Source: an uncultured Clostridia bacterium
GTDB lineage: Bacteria; Bacillota; Clostridia; Oscillospirales; Acutalibacteraceae
NCBI GenBank assembly: GCA_937880805.1
Contig: CALGRR010000035.1
Location: 1-34,654 of the forward strand
DNA length: 34,654 nucleotides
Direction of reading: 5' to 3'
A program made the position numbers and the translations under genes. The notes beneath the pieces were generated by a model, which ran no database searches, was not told the origin of the DNA, and saw nothing but the letters and a program-made list of their open reading frames with translations. This document shows, piece by piece, positions 17,989-26,278 of the stretch. Numbering within the stretch: position 1 is the first letter of the stretch; the number at the start of each line of letters is the position of its first letter.

Positions 17989-18444
17989 TCAGCCAACCCT
18001 TACGGGCACTCCTAACCGTTTCTCTGTTTCCGCTGCCGCCATTTGAATGTTTTCAGTTTTACCCGATGTATAATATACAGCAATTTCTTGTATAATTATG
18101 CAGTCATCCTCATCGTATCCGGCATCAATTTCAACGCCGCTTATTTCGCAGTTAAACTCCTCTGCCGTTTCTGATACAGTTTCAAACAGTTCTTCCTCAA
18201 GCATCTCAATAACAAAATCTCCCTCTTCGCCCTGCTCAATTTCGAATTCGTTTGCAAATGCAGGCAAAGAGAAATCGGATAAATTCATTTTGGTTAAAGG
18301 AAGAAAAATTGATGATATAATGAATATTCCCACAACTGTTTTTATTGTTTTATCGTTTGAGCCCTTAGGAGATATAACCGTTATCAGAGCTCCCGCAGCC
18401 GCAGAAAAAATGAGTGAAATCAACCATTGCTTCAATCCTTCCAT
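17989..18444 (-). CDS. spoIIIAF: Stage III sporulation protein AF
   Basis: 151-aa protein with two N-terminal membrane segments (about 8-23 and 33-50) and a C-terminal soluble domain with ring-building character. It starts with MEGLKQWL, typical of the family. It follows spoIIIAE by 1 nt and has AGGTGAGC before the ATG. Sequence conservation is lower than for its neighbours, so the call leans partly on gene order. Confidence 0.9.
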   Translation of the reverse strand: MEGLKQWLISLIFSAAAGALITVISPKGSNDKTIKTVVGIFIISSIFLPLTKMNLSDFSLPAFANEFEIEQGEEGDFVIEMLEEELFETVSETAEEFNCEISGVEIDAGYDEDDCIIIQEIAVYYTSGKTENIQMAAAETEKRLGVPVRVG

Positions 18445-18445
18445 T

Positions 18446-19582
18446 TCAGCTCACCTTTACTGTGATTAAAATTCCCGCCGTAATTATAAAAACAACTGCT
18501 CCGAGAATGAGCAGAATATTTACCGTTGAAAACATATAGCCCGCAGATTTAAGTATATCCGAGCAAATACCGCCTCCGAGAAGGTCGCTGAAAGCTGATG
18601 CTGCCCGCATAGAAAAAGACCAGAGCGAGAGCTCCGCAGCAGCAGGGATGCATATCAAAGCAAACGCCGCTATTGCATATACCCCCACAGCACTTCTCAC
18701 AAGGCTGAGGCTGCCCATAACTGATGAATATGCTTCACCCAGAGCTGAGCCGATAACGGGTATAAATGTTCCCGCCGCAAGCCTTATTCCCCTTGTTGCA
18801 AGGCGGTCTGCCGCACCCGCAACAACACTTTTCATTGTTAGAAATCCCGTAAAAAGACTTGCCGCAGATGCAAGAACGGTTGTTGATGTTTTCTTTATAA
18901 GCTCCGCTATTGCTCCGAGATTAACCGATGGCACCATTGCACCAATCATACCGAGTGCTCCCACTGCTCCCGTGAGAGGAAGAATAATATTTTCAGAAAG
19001 CGACTCTATAATCTGTGCCGCCGCAAAAGCCGTGCCCTGAACGGAAAATGCAAGTGCAGGATTGCCGCTTGCAGTTACAATTCCCGCAAGCACGGGAATC
19101 AACGCTTTTTCAAAGGCTGCACAAGCACCGATAGCTCCCGCACCTGCCTTGATGCACACAAAAGCAGACGAAAAAACCGAAATTATCAGAAAGCTTCCGC
19201 ACACAATATTAAGAATCTGCTTCTGCTTTTCATCCTGCTGAACAAAGCAGCCGCAAACGCTGCCGAGAATTATAACCGAAACAGCTTTGACGGCACCCTT
19301 CAGGGGCTCGTTAAGCTTTCCCTTAAGAATACCAGTTATCAGTTCAAACACAGCCTTAGGGTCTGCAGAAAGAATCTTTTCATATTCCGTTTCTTCAAAA
19401 CCGATTTTTTCAAGATATTCCCGTGTTTCTTTATCAAGATAATCCGCAAGCTCACCCGCACCGCTTGCCTCTATCCCTTTTTTGAAATAATCATCCGTAT
19501 TAACCGCACAAGCTTTTATGCTGAACAGAAAAAGCGTGGCTAAAATCACCGAAAGCATAATAATCCCTTTTAGTTTTCTCAT
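18446..19582 (-). CDS. spoIIIAE: Stage III sporulation protein AE
   Basis: 378-aa polytopic membrane protein, the largest integral part of the SpoIIIA complex. A signal-like N-terminus (residues 8-26) precedes an extracytoplasmic stretch. About seven to eight hydrophobic segments follow, with the family stretch VPSVNLGAIAELIKKTSTT and GFLTMKSVV. It overlaps spoIIIAD by 4 nt. Confidence 0.95.
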   Translation of the reverse strand: MRKLKGIIMLSVILATLFLFSIKACAVNTDDYFKKGIEASGAGELADYLDKETREYLEKIGFEETEYEKILSADPKAVFELITGILKGKLNEPLKGAVKAVSVIILGSVCGCFVQQDEKQKQILNIVCGSFLIISVFSSAFVCIKAGAGAIGACAAFEKALIPVLAGIVTASGNPALAFSVQGTAFAAAQIIESLSENIILPLTGAVGALGMIGAMVPSVNLGAIAELIKKTSTTVLASAASLFTGFLTMKSVVAGAADRLATRGIRLAAGTFIPVIGSALGEAYSSVMGSLSLVRSAVGVYAIAAFALICIPAAAELSLWSFSMRAASAFSDLLGGGICSDILKSAGYMFSTVNILLILGAVVFIITAGILITVKVS

Positions 19583-19968
19583 CCGTTTATCAATCCTATT
19601 GCTATTCTTGCAACTGTTTCAACCATTGGCAGAGAAAGCATAAGCATACCGATTCTGCCCGCAAGCTCCACCGCAGTTGCAACGGAGGAGGCTGAATTTT
19701 CTCTGCATATATCTGATGCAAACTGCGTTACGATGCAGATACCCAAAGCTTTTATCAGAAGCGACACATTCTCTTTTTCAAGCCCTGCAAGCCTCAGCAT
19801 TTCTTCAAGCTTTCCCGTTGCATCAAGCAGTTTATCGGTCAGTGCAGCAAGAATAACGCAGGCTGCACCGAGAGCCGTAAGCGGGGCAAGCTCAGGCTTT
19901 ATATGCTTAACAAGCGAATACATAAGAGCCGAAACGATTCCCGCCAAAGCGATTTTCAAAACATCCAT
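19579..19968 (-). CDS. spoIIIAD: Stage III sporulation protein AD
   Basis: 129-aa small membrane protein with about four hydrophobic segments, including the conserved LIKALGICIVTQFASDICRE stretch. It lies 3 nt after spoIIIAC and overlaps spoIIIAE by 4 nt. No ribosome site is visible before the ATG, so it is probably translated by coupling. Confidence 0.94.
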   Translation of the reverse strand: MDVLKIALAGIVSALMYSLVKHIKPELAPLTALGAACVILAALTDKLLDATGKLEEMLRLAGLEKENVSLLIKALGICIVTQFASDICRENSASSVATAVELAGRIGMLMLSLPMVETVARIAIGLING

Positions 19969-19971
19969 AGA

Positions 19972-20166
19972 CTAAAAATCAACAATGCTTTTCACGCTGT
20001 CAAGAAGATTGGAAAACTGAGGAATAAGCATCATAAGCACCGCAACTATTCCCGCAAGAATTGTAATGAGTGCATAATCATCTCTTCCCGAGCGAACAAG
20101 TATAGAGTTTAAAATCGCAACGATGATACCGACCGATGCGATTTTGATAACAACCGTTATATCCAT
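19972..20166 (-). CDS. spoIIIAC: Stage III sporulation protein AC
   Basis: 64-aa protein with two membrane segments (about 3-23 and 33-50), including the family pattern KIASVGIIVAILNSILVRSGRDDYA. It is placed between spoIIIAB and spoIIIAD, with AGGAG 6 nt before the ATG. Confidence 0.95.
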   Translation of the reverse strand: MDITVVIKIASVGIIVAILNSILVRSGRDDYALITILAGIVAVLMMLIPQFSNLLDSVKSIVDF

Positions 20167-20175
20167 AAAATGCTC

Positions 20176-20688
20176 CTAAATAATCATTATTGCCGCAGTA
20201 ATGCCGAGCAAAAGCCCCAACGGCGGACAAAGCTTTGAGCTTCGCCTGCATTTTTCTTCACGCTCTGAAAGAGCCGCCGTGAATATCTGTTTATAATATC
20301 CGCAGCTTGAAAGCTGACCCTCAAGGTCGGTTGAGCCTATTTCACCGCCGAGCATAACAAGGCTTTCATATGTTTCGGGCAGCAGCTTTTCAAGGCTGCA
20401 GTCTTCTTCAATGCTGTTTTTCCAGGCGAGCGAAAAAGCCGCACCGTTTTCAAGCATATCACTGCATCTGCCTATAAATTTCAAGCCTGAAACAGCAGGG
20501 TTTTCGCTCAGGTTTTTCATAAGCTGTGCAACAGGAATATTCAGATAACGAAGCTGCGTTTCCGCAAGAGAAAGCATTGTTAAAATATTTTTCAGAGCAC
20601 TCACTCTTTGTTTTTCAAACGATGAAAAATAAACTCCGATACCGGCAAATGAGCAGATAATAAGAATTGCGGAAAACAGTTTAAGCAA
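20176..20688 (-). CDS. spoIIIAB: Stage III sporulation protein AB (TTG start)
   Basis: 170-aa protein with an N-terminal membrane segment (2-23), a long helical middle (EKQRVSALKNILTMLSLAETQLRY) and a C-terminal hydrophobic tail ending in GLLLGITAAIMII. It resembles type II secretion GspF domains, as is known for SpoIIIAB. The start is TTG at 20688, overlapping the spoIIIAA stop by 8 nt. GGGTGAT lies just upstream. Confidence 0.93.
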   Translation of the reverse strand: MLKLFSAILIICSFAGIGVYFSSFEKQRVSALKNILTMLSLAETQLRYLNIPVAQLMKNLSENPAVSGLKFIGRCSDMLENGAAFSLAWKNSIEEDCSLEKLLPETYESLVMLGGEIGSTDLEGQLSSCGYYKQIFTAALSEREEKCRRSSKLCPPLGLLLGITAAIMII

Positions 20689-21628
20689 TCAAATCACCCG
20701 CTTCAAAGATTTTTTCGATTTTGCCCGCTTCCTTTCCCGAGAGCAAAAAGATTTTTCTGAACTCACCGAAGGAAAGCAGCTCTTTGAATATTTTTTTGGA
20801 TTTCAGCTCATCCTTACTCCTTGCGTGTATGCTCAAGGCAAAAGAAACACCGCTGTTGACACCTGCTTCTATCGCCCTTACCTCTTCCGATGTAACAATT
20901 TCATCACACACAATAACATCGGGTGAAAACGAACGAAGGGCAATTTCAACCGCCTGCACTTTGGGATAAGATGTGAGTAAATCGCAGTTCAGACCCAAAT
21001 CGTTTTGACAGATTCCCGTTACCGATGCACCGATTTCTCCTCTTTCGTCGCAAACGGCAGCCTTTGCAAATATTCCCCGTTCCTCGCCTGAAATCTGACG
21101 CACAAAATCCCTCAAAACGGTTGTTTTTCCGCTTGAAGGCGGCCCCGCAACAATAAACGATTCAAGCTTGCCGCAGCAGATATTTTCAAAAATTCCGTTT
21201 GCCGCACCTTTTATTTCACGGGCAATACGCAGGTTTATTGAGCATATATCCTTCACCGCCGTTATTCTGCCGTTTTCCGTAACCGCCGTGCCCGCAACGC
21301 CTGCACGGTGCCCGCCGTTTACGGTAACATAACCGCTGTTGATTGCATCTTTAAAGCTGTGAACGGAATAGGCACACATTCTTCTGAATATCTCTTCAAT
21401 CTCACGCTTATCGGTTCTGACTGCGGTTGCCGTATATAAGCTTTGCAGCCTGCCCGACGAAGAAAAAAATCTTATGCCGTCGGAGGTTACTGCTATAACG
21501 GGGCTGTTTATGCGGCATCGGATTTCTCTGATTGATGCCTTTTCGCTTTCATTAAGCTTATCAAGAATTGCACAAAGCCTTTCGCCGAGGCTGTCTGCCG
21601 CAAGGTTAAATCTTTCTGTGTTATTCAT
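20681..21628 (-). CDS. spoIIIAA: Stage III sporulation protein AA, ATPase
   Basis: 315-aa secretion-type ATPase thought to power the SpoIIIA channel during forespore engulfment. Walker A is GPPSSGKT (162-169), followed by Walker B VIVCDEI and a sensor region SIHARSKDELK. The N-terminal part has the family stretch VNGGHRAGVAG. The start is ATG 21628 with AAGGAG 6 nt upstream. An ATG at 21685 would add 19 residues and lies upstream of that site. It is the first gene of the operon. Confidence 0.96.
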   Translation of the reverse strand: MNNTERFNLAADSLGERLCAILDKLNESEKASIREIRCRINSPVIAVTSDGIRFFSSSGRLQSLYTATAVRTDKREIEEIFRRMCAYSVHSFKDAINSGYVTVNGGHRAGVAGTAVTENGRITAVKDICSINLRIAREIKGAANGIFENICCGKLESFIVAGPPSSGKTTVLRDFVRQISGEERGIFAKAAVCDERGEIGASVTGICQNDLGLNCDLLTSYPKVQAVEIALRSFSPDVIVCDEIVTSEEVRAIEAGVNSGVSFALSIHARSKDELKSKKIFKELLSFGEFRKIFLLSGKEAGKIEKIFEAGDLIA

Positions 21629-21653
21629 CCTTTTCTCCTTTGCCGTTTGATAA

Positions 21654-21683
21654 AATATATGGCTTCTTGTCCGCAAATAGAAC
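21654..21683 (-). promoter_or_regulatory. Sigma-E-type promoter of the spoIIIA operon
   Basis: Minus strand GTTCTATT (21676-21683), 14-nt spacer, CATATATT (21654-21661). This matches the spacing and most positions of the mother-cell sigma-E consensus (-35 GTCATATT, -10 CATACAAT), and spoIIIA is a sigma-E operon in Bacillus. The -10 box lies about 26 nt before the spoIIIAA ATG. Confidence 0.55.
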
Positions 21684-21709
21684 ACAGAAATGATTTACAG
21701 ATTGTTAAC

Positions 21710-21738
21710 TTGAAATAAGGGGTATAATATGGTATATT
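21710..21738 (+). promoter_or_regulatory. Sigma-A-type promoter of the YfhO-family gene
   Basis: TTGAAA (21710-21715), 17-nt spacer, TATATT (21733-21738), 35 nt before the ATG at 21774. A second TATAAT at 21723-21728 has no good -35. It is divergent from the spoIIIA promoter, with about 26 nt between the two -35 boxes. Confidence 0.6.
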
Positions 21739-21773
21739 ATGTTTGTTATAATATATATTCGGAGGATTTTCTT

Positions 21774-24734
21774 ATGACGAGAGTTGAAAACGGCAGACTT
21801 CAAAAGCAGTCTGTTTTCCGCCGTTTTTTTGTAAACAATTCTTATTGCTGGCTCGCTGCGGGATGCACGGTGGGCATAATGATGCTTGTTTTTTATTGCT
21901 ATGACCTTTTCCCGTTCGGCGAAACAACAATACTGAGAATGGACCTCTATCATCAGTACGGCCCGCTTTTTGCCGAGCTTTATGACAGAGTAACCAACCT
22001 CAAAAGTCTGATTTATTCGTGGAACACGGGTCTCGGCGGTCCGTTCCTCGGCAACTATTTCAACTATCTTTCAAGCCCCACGGGAATAATTATGCTGCTT
22101 CTCGGTCACGAAAATATGCCCGAAGCAATCGCAGGTATGATCACCGCAAAGGCGGCTCTTTCTGCGGCGGCATTCACCTATTATTTAAAGAAATCCCATA
22201 AAAGACACGATTTCACAACCTCAGCTTTCGGTATTCTTTATGCTATGTGCGGATATTTCATTGCATATTACTGGAACGTTATGTGGATTGATGCAATGGT
22301 ATATTTTCCGCTTGTTATCTACGGAATTGAAAGAATTATAAACAGAAGAAAGCCTTCGGTTTATATTGCATTCCTTGCTCTTACACTTCTTTCAAACTAC
22401 TATATGGGTTATATGACCTGCATTTTCTCCGTAATCTATTTTCTTGTTTATTTCTTCGGGAACCACGAAGGCTCCGCACTTGATGAAAGAACACCGTATT
22501 TCTTTGATGAAAACGGCGAAAAGAAATATGCGTTTAAAGATAAGGTCAAAGGCAATCTGTTCTTAAGAAGCGGCTTCACCTTTGCATTCGCAAGCTTTGC
22601 TGCAGCGGGTCTTGCGGCATTCGCACTTATTCCCACCGTTTTCATTCTCAAAAACTGCTCGGCAACCTCGGGCACCTTCCCCTCGGGATATGATTCATAC
22701 TATTCAATTTTTGATTTCCTTGCAAACCACCTTGCAAGCGTTGAGCCCACAATAAGAAGCAGCGGCGAAGATGTTTTGCCCAATGTTTTCTGCGGAATTG
22801 CAACCGTGCTTCTTGTTCCTCTTTATCTTTTCACAAAATCCGTTCCACTCAAAGAAAAGATTTCAAGCGTTGCTCTGCTCGGAATAATCTATTTCAGCTT
22901 CAACGTAAACTATCTCAATTATATCTGGCACGGCTTCCATTTCCCCAACGATTTGCCCTACAGATTTTCATTTATGTATTCCTTCGTTCTGCTTACTCTC
23001 GCATACAAGGCATTTGTAAGGCTGAAGGAATTCACGGGAAAAGAAATTCTCGGAACGGGCGTTGCGGTTATTTTTGCAATCATTATGATTCAGGAAATCG
23101 GCTCAAAGAATGTTGAGGAAATAACCGTTCTTATCAGCCTTATTTTTGTTGTTACCTACTGCCTTGTTTTCGCTCTTATGAAGAACGAAAAATATCAGAA
23201 ATCAGCAGTTGCTGTGCTTCTTCTCTGCTGTGTAATAGGTGAAATTGCCTGTGCAAATACCGACAGATACAGTATGAATCAGGCAAAATCAAACTTCGTT
23301 GGAGATTATGATGAATTCGTATCGCTCAAGGAACAGCTTGATGAGCATAACGGCGGCGATATGTACCGAATGGATCTGACCTATAACAGAGCAAGAATGG
23401 ACCCTGCGTGGTTCGGCTATAACGGTGTTTCCACCTTCTCTTCAATGGCTTATGAGAAAATGGCAAACACACAGAGCGACCTCGGTGTTTACGGCAACTA
23501 TATAAACAGCTACACCTATTATCTGCAAACACCCGTTTACAATATGATGCACTCAATGAAATATATTGTTGACAACAGCGAAGAAGTTACCGTTGAAAAC
23601 GATTATTACAATGAGCTGATGGGTGTTGGCAAATTCACGGCATATGAAAACAAATATTATCTGCCCATCGGTATGGCAGTTAACAAAGAAATCACCGAAT
23701 GGTATACAGATTATAACAACCCCTTCACCGTTCAGAGTGACTGGTTTGAATATTCAACAGGCATTTCCGATGTTTTCGGAATGATGACGATTGACAACAT
23801 CCATTATTACAATATGGATGAAATCACCTCGGGGCTTGATACGGGCGATATTTATTTCACAAAATCGGGTGAAGGCTCGGGTGAATTAACCTTCATTCTC
23901 ACCGTTCCCGAAACAAAGCATTGCTATCTCTATGTTAATTCATCGGCATTTGACAGCATTGAAATAGGCAAAAACGGCGAAATTTATACTCAGGATACCG
24001 ATGAAGCCTATATATATGATCTGGGCATAGTTACCCCCGAGCAGGAAATCAGCGTTCTTATCAAGATTGAGAATGAGGAATACGGATATATTGATTTCTA
24101 TCCCTATTATGTAAACGATATTGCTCTCACAGAGGGATATAACATTCTTAATCAGAACAGCCTCAATGTTACTTCTTTTGAAGAAACAAAAATAAAGGGA
24201 ACAATCAACGCTCCCAAGGACTGTGTTTTCTATTCGTCAATCCCCTATGATACGGGCTGGACAGTTAAGATTGACGGCAAGGAAATTGCACAAGAGGATT
24301 ATATCAATCTTGTTGAATCATATCTTTGCTTCAATCTGCCCGCAGGCGAGCACGAAATTGAAATCACCTTTATGCAGGACGGGTTGATTCTCGGTCTCGG
24401 CATTACCGCCGCAACAATCGTTCTGCTTATAGCTGCTGCAATATTCTTTGCAAAGAAAAGAAAGAATCAGCCCGTTTATGCACTCCCCGCAGCACCCGTT
24501 GTGCTGACTGATGACGACATCATTACAGAGGTTGATATGCAGCTTGACGAGGAAGAAACATCTGTTGAGGAAGAATTAACCGAAGGTGAATCTGAAGAAG
24601 AAATATCGGAAGATACCGCTGAGGAAGAAAACGCAGAAGCTGAAGAGGCTGTTGAAAAAGAAAACGACCCCGTTCCGGAAGAGATTCCCGAAAATGAGGC
24701 TGTTGAAGAAGATAACGAAGAAAAAGGCGAATAA
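21774..24734 (+). CDS. YfhO-family polytopic membrane protein (GT-C-like)
   Basis: 986-aa membrane protein of the YfhO family, whose Bacillus/Listeria members glycosylate lipoteichoic acid and resemble GT-C glycosyltransferases. The start is ATG 21774 with CGGAGG 8 nt before it; an upstream ATG at 21729 has no site. After membrane segment 1 (about 24-43) comes GETTILRMDLYHQYGP, whose Asp57 is the likely catalytic-type acid, then YSWNTGLGG. About 12-13 hydrophobic segments follow up to residue 510. A large extracytoplasmic region (about 520-890) follows, then a last membrane helix (about 893-912). The tail of about 60 residues is extremely rich in Glu. It is the only long plus-strand gene among the core genes and ends at a strong terminator. 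Acceptor is unknown. Confidence 0.9.
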   Translation: MTRVENGRLQKQSVFRRFFVNNSYCWLAAGCTVGIMMLVFYCYDLFPFGETTILRMDLYHQYGPLFAELYDRVTNLKSLIYSWNTGLGGPFLGNYFNYLSSPTGIIMLLLGHENMPEAIAGMITAKAALSAAAFTYYLKKSHKRHDFTTSAFGILYAMCGYFIAYYWNVMWIDAMVYFPLVIYGIERIINRRKPSVYIAFLALTLLSNYYMGYMTCIFSVIYFLVYFFGNHEGSALDERTPYFFDENGEKKYAFKDKVKGNLFLRSGFTFAFASFAAAGLAAFALIPTVFILKNCSATSGTFPSGYDSYYSIFDFLANHLASVEPTIRSSGEDVLPNVFCGIATVLLVPLYLFTKSVPLKEKISSVALLGIIYFSFNVNYLNYIWHGFHFPNDLPYRFSFMYSFVLLTLAYKAFVRLKEFTGKEILGTGVAVIFAIIMIQEIGSKNVEEITVLISLIFVVTYCLVFALMKNEKYQKSAVAVLLLCCVIGEIACANTDRYSMNQAKSNFVGDYDEFVSLKEQLDEHNGGDMYRMDLTYNRARMDPAWFGYNGVSTFSSMAYEKMANTQSDLGVYGNYINSYTYYLQTPVYNMMHSMKYIVDNSEEVTVENDYYNELMGVGKFTAYENKYYLPIGMAVNKEITEWYTDYNNPFTVQSDWFEYSTGISDVFGMMTIDNIHYYNMDEITSGLDTGDIYFTKSGEGSGELTFILTVPETKHCYLYVNSSAFDSIEIGKNGEIYTQDTDEAYIYDLGIVTPEQEISVLIKIENEEYGYIDFYPYYVNDIALTEGYNILNQNSLNVTSFEETKIKGTINAPKDCVFYSSIPYDTGWTVKIDGKEIAQEDYINLVESYLCFNLPAGEHEIEITFMQDGLILGLGITAATIVLLIAAAIFFAKKRKNQPVYALPAAPVVLTDDDIITEVDMQLDEEETSVEEELTEGESEEEISEDTAEEENAEAEEAVEKENDPVPEEIPENEAVEEDNEEKGE

Positions 24735-24754
24735 GGCATAAAAATGCCGTGGCT

Positions 24755-24790
24755 TGTGGCACCTTCCTCACGGAAGGTGCCACAGTTTTA
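24755..24790 (+). terminator. Terminator after YfhO-family gene
   Basis: Perfect 13-bp stem (arms 24755-24767 and 24772-24784) with a TCAC loop, followed by GTTTTATTA. The arms contain GGCACCTTCC, reminiscent of interspersed palindromic repeats in gut Clostridia, so it may be a repeat used as terminator. Confidence 0.75.
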
Positions 24791-24814
24791 TTAATACTTA
24801 AGCATTAAAGCAAA

Positions 24815-24839
24815 ACCGCCGCAGTAAAACTGCAGCGGT
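24815..24839 (-). terminator. Terminator of the peptide-gene unit
   Basis: Hairpin with 11-bp arms (24815-24825 and 24829-24839), one mismatched pair and an AAA loop. On the minus strand it is followed by TTTTG. It lies 7 nt after the stop of the 50-aa peptide gene and faces the YfhO terminator. Confidence 0.65.
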
Positions 24840-24845
24840 AAAAAA

Positions 24846-24998
24846 TCAAAACAGAAGGCTTAACAATCCGTCAAAGCCCGAACCAACCAAATAAATAATT
24901 CCTGTGATTGCCGCTTGAATCGGCTCACCTATTGACTCGGGAAGATACTCAAGTAAAAACAATATCGGAACAGCAGGTAAAAAAGGTCCAAAAAACAT
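24846..24998 (-). CDS. Small hydrophobic peptide (50 aa), unknown
   Basis: Open frame of 50 codons beginning MFFGPFLPAVP and ending GLLSLLF, with AAGGAGG about 8 nt before the ATG and a terminator just after the stop. Two hydrophobic stretches (about 5-19 and 29-40) are separated by an acidic LPESIGEP turn. It has four acidic residues and no Lys, Arg or His. No family is recognised. It is the last gene of a three-gene unit after a BspA-like membrane protein and a 41-aa peptide. A membrane partner of those proteins is one idea; a bacteriocin or toxin is possible, though the lack of basic residues argues against usual ones. Confidence 0.6.
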   Translation of the reverse strand: MFFGPFLPAVPILFLLEYLPESIGEPIQAAITGIIYLVGSGFDGLLSLLF

Positions 24999-25054
24999 TA
25001 TACTTTCCTCCTTATTTAATATATAATTATGTTCCGTTTACATAATTGCTTTCT

Positions 25055-25180
25055 TCAGAATATCAACGAAGCCAGAGACTCGAACGCTTGAATTATCCAA
25101 CTTGGAACAGTTGCCGGAATTGTCATTAGCGGCAGAATCACAAACATATAAATTACCATTGTAAAAGTTGTCAAATCCAT
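25055..25180 (-). CDS. Small hydrophobic peptide (41 aa), unknown
   Basis: Open frame of 41 codons beginning MDLTTFTMVIYMF and ending ESLASLIF, 17 nt after the BspA-like gene. The ribosome site AAAGGAT lies about 9 nt upstream. One long hydrophobic segment with three Pro occupies residues 8-31. It has two acidic residues and no Lys, Arg or His. The pattern F-x-I-x-P-x4-P-x3-P-x2-[IL]2-x2-F (residues 13-33) also occurs, with the same spacing, in the C-terminal membrane tail of the upstream 355-aa protein. I do not recognise a family. Function unknown. Confidence 0.55.
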   Translation of the reverse strand: MDLTTFTMVIYMFVILPLMTIPATVPSWIIQAFESLASLIF

Positions 25181-25197
25181 TATAAATTTATCCTTTC

Positions 25198-26265
25198 TTA
25201 TTTTTTAAACTCGCCTCTTATGAAATCAATCAAAAGAGATATAGGTGTTATTATCGGTCCGAGCACGGTAGGAATAATCAAAAACCAAGTAAAGAAAAAG
25301 ATGGTGAAATTTACACTTGCAAAAAAGTACTCAACCTTTTCTTTGAATGTTCTGTCATCAACGGGAATGGTTGCAACGTGATAATCCTCTGATTCGGCAA
25401 TAACCTTGCCCTCGGCATCAACTATTTCAATTTTAAGATAAAGGCTGTCACCGTCTTTAAGTCTGGGAAGTCTGATGTCATCCGATTCATACTTTACGGC
25501 AGAAATCTCACCGACTTTTTTCTTTTCTCCGTTAAGTATGGTATACCAGATTATCTTTTCCGCTTCACGCTCCGATGAATAGTAATGAGCAACTATATCT
25601 ATATTGTCCTTGTTCCATTTAATAATCTCGCAGAAAGCCTCGGGCTCTTCTCCGTTATAATAGAGAGCCTCACATTTGCCTTCGGGAACATATGCAGGAA
25701 TGGTATAACTGTAAACTATATTTTTCGGTGTGTTACCCTTTTCATCCCATTTAAAGGAAACTATCTGTTTTTTGATATTTGACCACTCTGATTTTGTGCC
25801 CGCATAACAATAAGCAAGGTGTCTTCCGGGAATTCTCGCTTCTGCATTATCCTCAATCATATTTCCCTCATAGTATTCGAGGCTCTTCGGAAGGCTGATT
25901 TTGTAATACATCGCATAATCGTCTTTCTCAATATGAACAACCGTAAAAGCGTGATGCCCGATGCTTGTAACACCCTCTTCAACGGTGATAACATCTATCT
26001 TATCGTAATACGGAAACCAGGGCGGATACTTTGCATATTGGGGAGCTAAATCCACATTATACCAATCCATTTTACCTTCGCCGCTAATAACGAGCTCACC
26101 GTCATCATAGAAAGTCCAGGTGAGATTATTGCCGCCGTCAACTCCGCAGAAGCCTGAATCAACGGTTTTTCTTATTTCTGCCGCAAATGCCGACATCGGA
26201 ATAACCGAGATAAGCATTATCATACTGAGAATAAGAGCTGTTATTCTTTTAAAAGTTTTTATCAT
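25198..26265 (-). CDS. BspA-like secreted/membrane protein, copy 1
   Basis: 355-aa protein with a signal peptide (residues 1-28, cleavage near AFA-AE). Next comes the module CGVDGGNNLTW, YDDGELVISGEG, MDW, PPW, which precedes BspA-type leucine-rich repeats in many Ruminococcaceae proteins. A single LRR_5-like repeat follows (VEEGVTSIGHHAF, then LPKSLEYY), then YAGTKSEW. The rest (about 190-305) looks like a beta-rich domain. A hydrophobic tail (about 313-347) with two or three Pro and a basic end should anchor it. It is a paralogue of the 26642-27745 gene; the N-terminal 110 residues are close and the middle has diverged. TAAGGAGG precedes the ATG, and a MITE-like element abuts that site. Role unknown. 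Confidence 0.85.
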   Translation of the reverse strand: MIKTFKRITALILSMIMLISVIPMSAFAAEIRKTVDSGFCGVDGGNNLTWTFYDDGELVISGEGKMDWYNVDLAPQYAKYPPWFPYYDKIDVITVEEGVTSIGHHAFTVVHIEKDDYAMYYKISLPKSLEYYEGNMIEDNAEARIPGRHLAYCYAGTKSEWSNIKKQIVSFKWDEKGNTPKNIVYSYTIPAYVPEGKCEALYYNGEEPEAFCEIIKWNKDNIDIVAHYYSSEREAEKIIWYTILNGEKKKVGEISAVKYESDDIRLPRLKDGDSLYLKIEIVDAEGKVIAESEDYHVATIPVDDRTFKEKVEYFFASVNFTIFFFTWFLIIPTVLGPIITPISLLIDFIRGEFKK

Positions 26266-26278
26266 TTTGAATCCTCCT

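Noticed and set aside
24476..24739. Ser-rich minus-strand frame
   Set aside because: It is the complement of the Glu-codon-rich tail of the YfhO-family gene; no start signal.
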